NCBI GenBank assembly: GCA_026417715.1
Contig: JAOACU010000080.1
Coordinates: 1-10,867, forward strand
DNA length: 10,867 nucleotides
Source of the DNA: Anaerolineae bacterium
GTDB taxonomy: Bacteria > Chloroflexota > Anaerolineae > UBA4142
Direction of reading: 5' to 3'
In this document: piece by piece, positions 1 through 7,040 of the stretch
How the letters are laid out: each line of letters opens with the position of its first letter
Numbering within the stretch: position 1 is the stretch's first letter
The notes under the pieces: model-generated
What the model was told of the DNA's origin: nothing
Database searches by the model: none
The model's input: only the letters and a program-made list of their open reading frames with translations
Made by a program: the position numbers and the translations under genes

Positions 1-382
1 GGACGAGATGGTACGACAAGGTGTTCAACACAATGTCGCCGCGTTTGAACCCGGCGATTTTCAACACTTGCGCCGCTGTTTTGACCAACGCCTTTTCTGT
101 GCCGTGTGGCTCGTACAACGGACCGGGCGAAAAGAAAATGTGTTTGAGAGTTTTGGCTTTGGTGTTCAAAAAGCCGGCAAAAGGTGGCGCGGCTTTTTGC
201 ATCTCAACGAGTTGGTCTTTGGTCGTAACTGGCACGCGCTCTAAATCGGCAACGGACTTGATGTCAGCGGGCTTGATACCGGCATCGTCGAAGATTTTTT
301 TGACTGCGGGCGTGGTAGCGTAAACCGATTTCACAAAATTCGCTAGTTCGCGGTCAAGTGGAGATCGTTTCACGGAAGACAT
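1..382 (-). CDS. PaaK-like phenylacetate-CoA ligase family protein, N-terminal part (cut by window edge)
   Basis: This frame is open from an ATG at 382 to the left edge and gives the first 127 residues. A clear Shine-Dalgarno (AAGGAGT, 387-393) sits 4 nt before the ATG. The protein starts MSSVKRSPLDRELANFVKSV and contains KPADIKSVADLERVPVTTKDQLVEMQ, the usual N-terminal pattern of the PaaK/COG1541 adenylate-forming ligases, which activate an aryl or other carboxylic acid with ATP and attach CoA in the cytoplasm. At about residues 81-91 it reads FFSPGPLYEP. From memory, a SPGPxYEP stretch marks a branch of this family that sits beside LIV-type transporters, whereas PaaK itself has an SSGTTG-type loop in this area. 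It is the last visible gene of the minus-strand operon, 129 nt after livF, so it probably activates what the transporter imports. The family call is fairly firm; the substrate is unknown. Confidence 0.75.
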   Translation of the reverse strand, partial: MSSVKRSPLDRELANFVKSVYATTPAVKKIFDDAGIKPADIKSVADLERVPVTTKDQLVEMQKAAPPFAGFLNTKAKTLKHIFFSPGPLYEPHGTEKALVKTAAQVLKIAGFKRGDIVLNTLSYHLV

Positions 383-405
383 TTTTACTCCTTCTGGACA
401 GAATT

Positions 406-506
406 CGGTGTTCAGTGTTCAGTATTCAGTATTCAGTGTTCAGTGTTCAGTGTTCAGTAACTGAATACTCGCCTACTGAATACTGAATACTGCATACGGA
501 ACACTG
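406..506. repeat. Heptamer-built inverted repeat between livF and paaK-like gene
   Basis: Seven perfect-phase heptamers TTCAGTG/TTCAGTA run from 411 to 459. They are followed by the opposite arm, made of ACTGAATACT, ACTGAATACTGAATACTG and GGAACACTG segments up to 506. The RNA from either strand would fold into a long imperfect hairpin. There is no T-run, so it does not look like a classical terminator. It lies within the operon between livF and the PaaK-like gene and could act as an RNA-stability or processing element. Confidence 0.85.
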
Positions 507-511
507 CCTTC

Positions 512-1303
512 TCACCCTAGCCAGCGTTTGCGGCGTTTGTAGTGTTTCACTTCGCGATAACTCTTGCGTTCGCCGAGTTGTGTGAGACCGAGATAAAATT
601 CTTTAATGTCTTCGTTGTCGCGCAATTTTTCTGCGGGACCGTCCAACACGACGCGTCCGTTTTCCATCACATAGCCGTAATGCGCGATTTCCAGCGCGGC
701 TTGGGCAATTTGCTCGACGAGCAGAATCGAGGTTTTCTCTTGCCGATTGATCTTTTGGATGACCTCAAAGATTTCGCGAACGATCAAAGGGGCTAGCCCC
801 AACGAGGGTTCGTCGAGCAACATCAACTTGGGGTGTGCCATCAACGCGCGTCCAATCACGAGCATTTGTTGCTCACCCCCCGACAAATAGCCGCTGACGC
901 GATGACGCAGATCGCGCAGGCGTGGAAAGTAGGTGTACACCATCTCCAAATCGGCTTTGGTGCGTCCGTTACCACGCACGAGCGAACCGGCAATCAGATT
1001 TTCTTCCACGCTCAGATGCGCGAACAATCGTCGTCCTTCCATCACTTGGACGATACCGCGTTCGACAATGTCTTCGGGTCCCAAACGATCAATTCGTTCG
1101 CCATTGAATTCGATCGAACCACGCGTGACCTGCCCCAGTTCCGTCCACAGTAAGCCCGAAATGGCTTTGAGTGTGGTGGTCTTGCCCGCGCCGTTCGCGC
1201 CAAGTAACGCGACAATTTGTCCATCGCCGACTTCGAGCGAGACGCCGCGCAGGACGAGAATGACATCACTGTAAACGACTTCAATGTTGTTGAGTTTTAG
1301 CAT
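512..1303 (-). CDS. livF: LIV-type ABC transporter ATP-binding protein LivF
   Basis: This is one of the two cytoplasmic ATPases that power the HAAT (branched-chain amino acid type) importer encoded around it. The 263-residue product has a Walker A motif (GANGAGKT, residues 35-42), a Q-loop glutamine (about 86) followed by EGRRLF, the signature LSGGEQQ (140-146), Walker B with catalytic Glu (LMLLDEP, 160-166), and LLVEQ at 194-198. The H-switch histidine is Gln, as is normal for LivF. The ATG at 1303 was chosen because MLKLNNIEVVY is the usual LivF start; an in-frame TTG at 1315 is less likely, and neither has a clear Shine-Dalgarno. The protein is some 25 residues longer than typical LivF. 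The extra is a very basic tail, YREVKHYKRRKRWLG. It follows the binding-protein gene by 77 nt. Confidence 0.93.
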   Translation of the reverse strand: MLKLNNIEVVYSDVILVLRGVSLEVGDGQIVALLGANGAGKTTTLKAISGLLWTELGQVTRGSIEFNGERIDRLGPEDIVERGIVQVMEGRRLFAHLSVEENLIAGSLVRGNGRTKADLEMVYTYFPRLRDLRHRVSGYLSGGEQQMLVIGRALMAHPKLMLLDEPSLGLAPLIVREIFEVIQKINRQEKTSILLVEQIAQAALEIAHYGYVMENGRVVLDGPAEKLRDNEDIKEFYLGLTQLGERKSYREVKHYKRRKRWLG

Positions 1304-1315
1304 AGGTGAGTCCAA

Positions 1316-1387
1316 GAGTCGCTAGTCCAGTAGTCTCCTAGTCAGCGACTATTCGACTACTGGACTAGAGGACCGCGTGACTAGCGA
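1316..1387. repeat. Inverted repeat between solute-binding protein gene and livF
   Basis: A perfect 14-bp inverted repeat, CTAGTCCAGTAGTC (1322-1335) and GACTACTGGACTAG (1355-1368), has a 19-nt loop that itself contains AGTC-type words. An outer pair, TCGCTAGT (1319-1326) and ACTAGCGA (1380-1387), reaches into the last codons and stop of the upstream gene. No T-run follows. It is one member of the intergenic hairpin series in this window, with a CTAGTC-like unit found only here. Confidence 0.85.
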
Positions 1388-2757
1388 GGTCGCAGGTCGG
1401 GCGCGGTCATCCAATCGGTGATGTAAACGAACTTGCCTTTTTGCACTTGGACGATGCGCGCACGACTGGGGGCACGTTTGTCCGGTCCATAGTCGAGTGT
1501 GGTGACACCCTGCATTGCATCGAGTCTGCCGGTGGCGATGATCGTTTCGTACACCGCCGCGCCGCTCAACCCCTCAAAGCCCACGCGGTCAATGGTCTTT
1601 TCGATGTACTGCCGCATAGCATCAACGAAGGCAAAGGCAAGCAGGTAACCAACGCTACGTTCGGCGGGTTTACGATTGTTGAGGGTGAATTCGGCTTGGA
1701 TGGTTTTGACGCCTGGATGATCGGCATCATCCCACCACAGATTTGGAAAGACACCGTAGAACCCTTCGGCGGCTTCACGCGCGAGCGCGAGCATCGAAAG
1801 GTCAAGACCCCAGTTACAGCCGGCAATCAAGAATTCCTCGCGCACGCCCAAAGAGACCACATCTTTCAAGATTTGCGCGGGTCCGTGAGCCAGCGTGTTG
1901 GTGTAGATCACGTTCGCGCCGGCTTTTTTCGCGTTGAGGATTTGCGTGGTCACATCTGGCGCGCCGGGAGTGAAGAGTTCTTGCGCCACGATCTTGACGC
2001 CTTTCCGCTCTGCATACGCGCGGGCTTCGGCTGTCAGCACGTCACGCCCAAAGGCAGTGTCCCAAGTGATGAACGCAATCTTGGGTGAATCGAGCGCCTG
2101 ACCTTTGGCAGGTTTGACCTTGTCCCAGTTGGGCACCAGCCAGTCCAAGAACAAGCCGAACTGATCGGTGTAGATGGGAACGACGGCAAAGACATAGCCG
2201 GGTGGATACGAACCCTTGGAACTCACGCCTGCCGTCAGCACCGGAATCTTGTCTTCACCAAGACGTGCCTTGAGGGCTTCGGTTTCGGGTGAACCGTACA
2301 TTTGAAGGACGAGTGGTTTCTTTTCGCGAAAGCGGGTGTAACCCGAGATCGCTAGGTCCACTTGGCTCTTGGTGTCGAACATTTCGACGAGCACTTCGGC
2401 GCCACGAATGCCGCCGGTCTTGTTCAAGTATTTCACCCCATCGTCAAAGCCGCTGACGAGTGGCGTCGTGATTGCCGCCAATGGTCCGGTCACATCCCCC
2501 AAGTGGTAGAGCGTAATCTTTTCGCCGGGGTTAGCGCGGGTGCGTAGCGCCGGCTTGGTGGGTTCTGGCGGTTTGGTAGGTTCAGGTGGTTTGGTCGCCG
2601 GCACAGGTGTCGGCGTGGCGGCGGGTGCGGGTGGCTTGGTCGGTTCGGGTGGTTTGGTGGGCGGTACTGGAGTCGGCGTCGGTGTGGGTGCGGCACACGC
2701 GACGAGTACGAGCACCACCATCGCAACCAGTGTGGTTGTCAGAATGATCTTTTTCAT
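1381..2757 (-). CDS. LIV-type ABC transporter substrate-binding lipoprotein (Peripla_BP_6, LivJ/LivK-like)
   Basis: This is the extracytoplasmic receptor that captures the substrate and delivers it to LivH/LivM. The ATG at 2757 (458 aa) was chosen over an upstream start at 2784 because a strong AAGGAGG (2763-2769) lies 5 nt before it and the product then begins with a proper lipoprotein signal: MKK, a hydrophobic core, and the lipobox LVAC with Cys at 21. Residues 22-70 form a Pro/Thr/Lys linker with repeated TKPPEP words, a tether that spaces the binding domain from the membrane. Residues from about 78 onward fit the periplasmic-binding fold of the LivJ/K family (GEKITLYHLGDVTGPLA near its start, then a TWDTAFGRD segment). 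The ligand is not readable; amino acids, aromatic acids or other carboxylates are all known for this family. The neighbouring CoA ligases favour a carboxylic acid. Confidence 0.92.
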   Translation of the reverse strand: MKKIILTTTLVAMVVLVLVACAAPTPTPTPVPPTKPPEPTKPPAPAATPTPVPATKPPEPTKPPEPTKPALRTRANPGEKITLYHLGDVTGPLAAITTPLVSGFDDGVKYLNKTGGIRGAEVLVEMFDTKSQVDLAISGYTRFREKKPLVLQMYGSPETEALKARLGEDKIPVLTAGVSSKGSYPPGYVFAVVPIYTDQFGLFLDWLVPNWDKVKPAKGQALDSPKIAFITWDTAFGRDVLTAEARAYAERKGVKIVAQELFTPGAPDVTTQILNAKKAGANVIYTNTLAHGPAQILKDVVSLGVREEFLIAGCNWGLDLSMLALAREAAEGFYGVFPNLWWDDADHPGVKTIQAEFTLNNRKPAERSVGYLLAFAFVDAMRQYIEKTIDRVGFEGLSGAAVYETIIATGRLDAMQGVTTLDYGPDKRAPSRARIVQVQKGKFVYITDWMTAPDLRPR

Positions 2758-2762
2758 CCTCT

Positions 2763-2769
2763 CCTCCTT
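2763..2769 (-). promoter_or_regulatory. Strong ribosome binding site of the solute-binding protein gene
   Basis: AAGGAGG on the minus strand, 5 nt before the ATG at 2757. It is the best Shine-Dalgarno in the operon. It decides the start, and it fits the high level usually needed for a binding protein relative to its transporter. Confidence 0.85.
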
Positions 2770-2840
2770 ACAGTGAATTGCCAATTTCAGAATGTGGATT
2801 GCCGATTGAGCGTTGTCTTGTGTTGATCACCCCCTTTCGT

Positions 2841-2906
2841 CAGAATGAAAGACGAATGACCAATGACGAACCTTCGTCTTTTGTCTTTCGTCCTTCGTCA
2901 TTCATC
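2841..2906. repeat. Inverted repeat between livM and the solute-binding protein gene
   Basis: The left arm contains GAAAGACGAATGACCAATGACGAA (in two overlapping stretches from 2846 to 2870). The right arm is its imperfect complement, built of TTCGTC, TTTCGTC and TTCGTCATTC words (2873-2903). The repeated word is GACGAA/GACCAA, about 6-8 nt. It lies immediately downstream of the livM stop. It could protect the downstream binding-protein message or divide the polycistron, as REP-type hairpins do next to binding-protein genes in enterobacteria (analogy only). Confidence 0.75.
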
Positions 2907-2907
2907 G

Positions 2908-3963
2908 CTAGTGCGCGAACGGACGCAGGCGCCACGCGGCTTTGAGAATCTCCCAACGATGCGCCAGTCCGCGCGGCTCAAAGATCAAGAACAATGCCAG
3001 CACAACACCAAAGGCGATCGGACCCAATGCCGCTAACATCCCAGCGGCGGCTTGGGGAAACATTTTGCTGAGCGCGGGCGCAAGTTGAACGGTGGTCTCT
3101 TCCAACAAGCGGATGAACGATGCGCCCAGAATCGGACCCAGCGCGCTTCCCATTCCACCCACAATCACCATTCCCAGATACCAGACCGAACCCAAGAGCG
3201 AAAATTGTTCGGGGTTGATCGAACGCGCATAGACTGCCCACAGCGAGCCAGCCAGTCCCGCGTAGAACGCCGAGATGAAAAAGGCGCGCAGTTTGTAGGT
3301 GAATTGCTCGATGCCCAAAACTTCGGCGGCAAGATCATTGTCGCGAATCGCAATCAAGGCGCGACCCAAACGCGTCCGCGCAATGTTCTTGGCAACGATG
3401 GTGCAGATGACGACGGTAATCATAATCGGAAAGTACATCGTCGCTTGGGTGTTGAAGACAATGTCACCCAAACGCGGTGGCGCAATCGTCAATCCCGGCA
3501 TCCCACCGAAAATATCCACGCGCACGTTACGAAAGAACCAAGGGATGATGATTTGCGCGGACAAGGTTGCCATTGCCAGATAGAATCCTTTGATGCGGAG
3601 CGAAGGCAAGCCGAACAACAAGCCGACGATGCCGCCCACGAATCCAGAGATCGGCAACGCGATCCAAAATGAAACGCCGTTTTTCATCAGCACTGCCGTT
3701 GTGTACGATCCAACTGCCATAAACGCGGCTTGCCCCAACGAAATTTGCCCGGTGTATCCCAGCAAAATGTTCAAGCCGTGCGCGGCAATGATGCTGATGC
3801 CAATGATGTTGAGGACTGCCAAGATATGTCCATCCGCGACAAAGGGAAGCGCGAACAAGCCGATGAGAAATGCAATCGTCATCACCCATTGTCCGCGATT
3901 GCGGATGATTGCCATATCGTGCGCGTACGAAGTGTCAAAGTCGCCAGCGAGTCGTAGTGCCAT
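2908..3963 (-). CDS. livM: LIV-type ABC transporter permease LivM
   Basis: This is the second membrane subunit of the importer, 351 aa, strongly hydrophobic with roughly 8-10 membrane segments. Characteristic LivM sequence is visible: AAHGLNILLGYTGQISLGQAAFMAVGSY in the first third, LPSLRIKGFYLAMATL after it, GRALIAIRDNDLAAEVLGI (the cytoplasmic loop that contacts the ATPase), and VIVGGMGSALGPILGA near the C-terminus. The ATG at 3963 has GAGG 7 nt upstream. A second ATG 16 codons in (MAIIRNRGQW) is possible, since the first residues are not membrane-like. It lies 98 nt after livH and is followed by the binding-protein gene. Confidence 0.94.
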   Translation of the reverse strand: MALRLAGDFDTSYAHDMAIIRNRGQWVMTIAFLIGLFALPFVADGHILAVLNIIGISIIAAHGLNILLGYTGQISLGQAAFMAVGSYTTAVLMKNGVSFWIALPISGFVGGIVGLLFGLPSLRIKGFYLAMATLSAQIIIPWFFRNVRVDIFGGMPGLTIAPPRLGDIVFNTQATMYFPIMITVVICTIVAKNIARTRLGRALIAIRDNDLAAEVLGIEQFTYKLRAFFISAFYAGLAGSLWAVYARSINPEQFSLLGSVWYLGMVIVGGMGSALGPILGASFIRLLEETTVQLAPALSKMFPQAAAGMLAALGPIAFGVVLALFLIFEPRGLAHRWEILKAAWRLRPFAH

Positions 3964-3970
3964 AGAAACC

Positions 3971-4059
3971 TCAGGAGTCAGGGATGGGAGGGATCAGGGA
4001 TCAGGGGTCAGGGGTCAGGAGTAAGTTTTACTGTACCCTGACTCCTGTACCCTGATTCC
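3971..4059. repeat. Heptamer-built inverted repeat between livH and livM
   Basis: The left arm is made of heptamers of the form TCAGGRR (several copies from 3971 to 4020). The right arm, CCCTGACTCCTG (4036-4047) followed by TACCCTGATTCCC, is complementary. One perfect 12-bp pairing is 3972-3983 with 4036-4047, but several registers are possible because of the tandem units. The left arm abuts the livM Shine-Dalgarno, so folding in the mRNA could affect livM translation. Confidence 0.85.
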
Positions 4060-4061
4060 CA

Positions 4062-4958
4062 TTAGATTCTTTCAATGCGTTTCAGCCCGAACAAGCCATC
4101 GGGACGGAACATCAGGACGAGCAACATAAAGACGTACGGCGCAATGTCGCCCAAGTGGAGCGCGCGTATCGCCGGGTCTTGCGGCAAGCCACCGACCAAA
4201 CTTTCGATTACGCCCACCGTCAAACCACCCACGATGGCACCGGGAATAGATTCCAAACCACCAAAGAGCACAGCGGGAAATGCTTTGAGCGCGATGAGCG
4301 AGAGAGTTAGTTCGACGCCACTGATGTTGGCGAGCAAGACACCGCACACGGTCGCGATCACACTCGCAATTGCCCACGCCATCCCAAAGATGCGCGGTAC
4401 GCGCAAGCCCACGCTGCGCGCGAGTTGATGATCCTCAGCGGCGGCGCGCATCGCCAATCCCGCGCGCGTGAAGCGGAAAAAGAGTACGAACACTACAAAT
4501 CCGAGCATCGCTAGGACGAACGCAAGAACCAAGTTTTGTTTGAGTCGAATATCGCCGAGCACGATGGGTTGAACGGGAAAAAGGTAGGGAAGTGAGCGCT
4601 GATACGCGCCAAAGACAATGATCGTAACTCCCTGCAATACTTGCGAGAGCGCGAGCGTCATCATCACCGTTGCCAGAATCGGTTGTCCAATCAGTGGACG
4701 CAATGCGGCGCGTTCGATGAGCAAACCAATCAGCACGGAGATTGCAATCGCGGCGGCATAAGCAACCCACACGTCCCAACCCAGATTCTCGGTGAACCAC
4801 CAGGTTGTAAACGCACCGACCATCAAGATATGTCCGTGCGCAAAGTTAAAGACGCGCGATGCCTTGTAGATCAACACCAGACCGAGTGCAATCAGCGAAT
4901 AGATGCCGCCGGTGAGTAGCCCTGTGGCTAGAAATTGTGGGAAGAGGTCCCAGTTCAT
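4062..4958 (-). CDS. livH: LIV-type ABC transporter permease LivH
   Basis: This is the first membrane subunit of the importer, 298 aa, with about 8 hydrophobic segments. Family landmarks include LIALGLVLIYKASRVFNFAHGHILMVGA near the N-terminus, ERAALRPLIGQPILATVMMTLALSQVLQG, the loop MRAAAEDHQLARSVGLRVPRIF that couples to the ATPase, and ALKAFPAVLFGGLESIPGAIVGGL toward the C-terminus. The ATG at 4958 is preferred to an in-frame GTG at 4964: the Shine-Dalgarno GAGGGG sits 5 nt before the ATG but overlaps the GTG. The gene lies 125 nt after the acyl-CoA synthetase. Confidence 0.94.
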   Translation of the reverse strand: MNWDLFPQFLATGLLTGGIYSLIALGLVLIYKASRVFNFAHGHILMVGAFTTWWFTENLGWDVWVAYAAAIAISVLIGLLIERAALRPLIGQPILATVMMTLALSQVLQGVTIIVFGAYQRSLPYLFPVQPIVLGDIRLKQNLVLAFVLAMLGFVVFVLFFRFTRAGLAMRAAAEDHQLARSVGLRVPRIFGMAWAIASVIATVCGVLLANISGVELTLSLIALKAFPAVLFGGLESIPGAIVGGLTVGVIESLVGGLPQDPAIRALHLGDIAPYVFMLLVLMFRPDGLFGLKRIERI

Positions 4959-4963
4959 TTTCA

Positions 4964-4969
4964 CCCCTC
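4964..4969 (-). promoter_or_regulatory. Ribosome binding site deciding the livH start
   Basis: GAGGGG on the minus strand, 5 nt before the ATG at 4958. The alternative GTG (4962-4964) overlaps this motif and could not use it. Confidence 0.7.
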
Positions 4970-4989
4970 TATGGATGTCGGGATTGGTT

Positions 4990-5068
4990 TAATTCGCGTC
5001 AACGAATCTGTACACGAATAAACGAATTGGCACCACGATTCATTTATTCGTTACCTATTCGTTGAGGC
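4990..5068. repeat. Nested inverted repeat between the acyl-CoA synthetase gene and livH
   Basis: The inner arms are ACGAATAAACGAAT (5014-5027) and ATTCATTTATTCGT (5038-5051), which match at 13 of 14 positions. The outer arms are TCAACGAAT (4999-5007) and ATTCGTTGA (5057-5065), a perfect match. The shared word is ACGAAT. The loop and outer parts are irregular. No T-run is seen. Confidence 0.85.
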
Positions 5069-5083
5069 GGTTTCTAAATCCAT

Positions 5084-6979
5084 CTACAATTTGCAAACGC
5101 GTACTGCGGTCTCGATGACGCCGGTGCGTCCATCGCGATATTTGACGGGCGCGCTCACGCGCACCTCGTCCTTGCCGCTGTACATCGCTTCGATCAAATC
5201 GCGATAACGTTCCTCCATCACATTGCGACGCAGTTTGCGCGTGCGCGTCAAGTCGCCTTCGTCGGGATCGAACTCTTTGTGCAGTAACACAAAACTTTTG
5301 ACGCGCGCCGGCGGCGGCAGAGTTTCGTTCACGCGCAGTACATCTTGCTTGATGAGATCGTACACTTCGGGTTTTTGGGAGAGGTCCACAAAGGTTGTGT
5401 AGGCGAGTCGGCGTTTCTCTGCCCAGTGTCCGACGTTGGCAAAGTCAATGTTGATGAGCGCGGTCACGAACATTCGCTCGCGTCCACCGATGACCATCGC
5501 GTCTTTGATGTAGGGACTGAACTTGAGACGCCCTTCGATGTACTGCGGCGAAAACTTGTCACCCGTGCCAAGTTCGATCAAGTCCTTGACGCGGTCTAGA
5601 TAAATCAAATGCCCGTCGTCGCGCAAGTAACCTGCATCGCCGGTGTGAAACCAACCGTCGCGTAGTGCTTGGGCGGTGGCTTCGGGATTTTTGTAATAGC
5701 CCTGAAATACGGAAGGACTTTTGACGGCGATTTCTCCCTCTGGGGTGATGCGTAATTGCACGCCCGGCGGTGGCACGCCTACCGTCTCGAACTTGACATC
5801 GTCGCCGATGTGAACGGTGTGAATGATTGCTTCGGTCGAACCGAACAAGTTGCGAATGTTGACACCGATGGCGCGGAAAAAGCGCACCACGTCTGGGCTG
5901 AGTGCCGCGCCGGAACTGTATGCCGATTTCACACGAATCAAACCGAGTTTATCGCGCAAGGGTGCAAAGACGGCGAGTTCACCCAGCCAGCCCAAGATGC
6001 GCCACCCCAGCGGAACACGCCCCGTACCGAATCGCAAATCCGCGACGCGATAGCCAATCGGCATAAAGATTTTGTACAACACGCGATTGATCCACGAAGT
6101 ATCGGCGATGCGCGCGTGCACCATCGAGACGAGCGATTCCCACAGGCGCGCGCTGAACAAGAGCGCGTGCGGCGAAATCTCGCGCAAGTTTTCTTGCACG
6201 GTTTCGGGTTCTTCGGGAAAGTTGATGATCATCCCGTTCATCACGTGAATCGCCAGCCCCAACACATTTTCGGTGATCCACGCGGGCGGGAGGAACGATA
6301 GATACTCGTCGGTATCCAAACGCCGATCTACGCTTGAGGAAATGGACGCGCCGCCAATCAAATTCTTGTGTGCGATCATCGCGCCTTTGGGCAAACCCGT
6401 CGTGCCAGAGGTGTAGCAGAAAATCGCCAGATCGTCACCCTTGCCTTGTGCCAGACGTTCATCGAATTTGGTGGGTTCACGCTGATCCACCTGGCGTCCC
6501 AGTTCCATCAATTGCTCGAAACTCATCAGCCAATCGTAGCGATAATTCCACAAGCCGCGTTCTTCCCAGTAAATCACGCGGCGCACTGCCGGGACTTGGT
6601 CGCGAATCTCCAGCATCTTGTCGCACTGTTCTTGATCTTTGGCGAAGACGATGACCGCGTCCGAATGTTGGACGATGTACTGAATCTCGTTGGGCAGACT
6701 ATCGGTAAAGATGCCGACGGCGACGCCACCACACGCTTGCACGGCGAGTTGTGCCCAAAAGTATTCAGGGTCGTTGTCGCCGATGATGCAAACTTTGTCG
6801 TTGTGCGCCAGCCCCAACTCCATCAAGCCCAACGCAAGATGCTTGACGCGCGTGTAGGATTCTTCCCACGTGTACTCGCGCCAGATGCCGAATTGTTTCT
6901 TGCGCATCGCTACGCGCCGATTACCGTAACGTTGCGCGGTGTGTTTGAGATACTGTGGAAGTGTTTGGGGTGTGTCCAT
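5084..6979 (-). CDS. AMP-dependent acyl-CoA synthetase (FadD/FadD15-type long-chain acyl-CoA ligase family)
   Basis: This 631-residue enzyme belongs to the ANL superfamily: it adenylates a carboxylic acid with ATP, then forms the CoA thioester, working at the inner face of the membrane. The AMP-binding P-loop YTSGTTGLPKGAM starts near residue 189, followed by the GSTE motif (A5), GWFHTGDAGYLRDDGHLIYLDRVKDLI (A7-A8 hinge) and, near the C-terminus, LTRTRKLRR, which supplies the expected catalytic lysine. The length and the insert-rich C-terminal half match the long FadD15/FACL branch rather than short-chain acetyl-CoA synthetases. The ATG at 6979 has AAGGTGAG just upstream. It lies between livG and livH, so import and activation are presumably co-expressed. 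The true substrate (fatty, branched-chain or aromatic acid) cannot be told from sequence. Confidence 0.9.
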   Translation of the reverse strand: MDTPQTLPQYLKHTAQRYGNRRVAMRKKQFGIWREYTWEESYTRVKHLALGLMELGLAHNDKVCIIGDNDPEYFWAQLAVQACGGVAVGIFTDSLPNEIQYIVQHSDAVIVFAKDQEQCDKMLEIRDQVPAVRRVIYWEERGLWNYRYDWLMSFEQLMELGRQVDQREPTKFDERLAQGKGDDLAIFCYTSGTTGLPKGAMIAHKNLIGGASISSSVDRRLDTDEYLSFLPPAWITENVLGLAIHVMNGMIINFPEEPETVQENLREISPHALLFSARLWESLVSMVHARIADTSWINRVLYKIFMPIGYRVADLRFGTGRVPLGWRILGWLGELAVFAPLRDKLGLIRVKSAYSSGAALSPDVVRFFRAIGVNIRNLFGSTEAIIHTVHIGDDVKFETVGVPPPGVQLRITPEGEIAVKSPSVFQGYYKNPEATAQALRDGWFHTGDAGYLRDDGHLIYLDRVKDLIELGTGDKFSPQYIEGRLKFSPYIKDAMVIGGRERMFVTALINIDFANVGHWAEKRRLAYTTFVDLSQKPEVYDLIKQDVLRVNETLPPPARVKSFVLLHKEFDPDEGDLTRTRKLRRNVMEERYRDLIEAMYSGKDEVRVSAPVKYRDGRTGVIETAVRVCKL

Positions 6980-7006
6980 AACTCACCTTACGCGGGGGAC
7001 TAGTCG

Positions 7007-7035
7007 GGTGGGACAAATTCAAAATTTGTCCTACC
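7007..7035. repeat. Compact hairpin between livG and the acyl-CoA synthetase gene
   Basis: GGTGGGACAAATT (7007-7019) and AATTTGTCCTACC (7023-7035) pair at 12 of 13 positions around a 3-nt loop. It starts 5 nt after the livG stop and ends 27 nt before the next start codon. Unlike the others in the series it has no tandem units. It could be a partial terminator or a processing site that sets the livG-to-ligase ratio. Confidence 0.85.
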
Positions 7036-7040
7036 TTTGC

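Noticed and set aside
411..506. Tandem repeats that might suggest a CRISPR array (also at 8244-8411)
   Set aside because: Units are 7 nt and contiguous with no spacers, and the array inverts at its centre. This does not fit CRISPR.
2540..2776. Plus-strand frame with Gly/Val repeats (VGSGGL)
   Set aside because: It is the reverse strand of the Pro/Thr linker of the binding lipoprotein, and it has no ribosome binding site.
2768..2830. A 20-codon frame starting with GTG on the minus strand, ending at the ribosome binding site of the binding-protein gene, next to an AAAGGGGGTGATC stretch resembling a long Shine-Dalgarno
   Set aside because: The purine stretch overlaps the GTG rather than preceding it at a usable distance, and the peptide shows no leader-peptide codon bias. 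Possibly chance.
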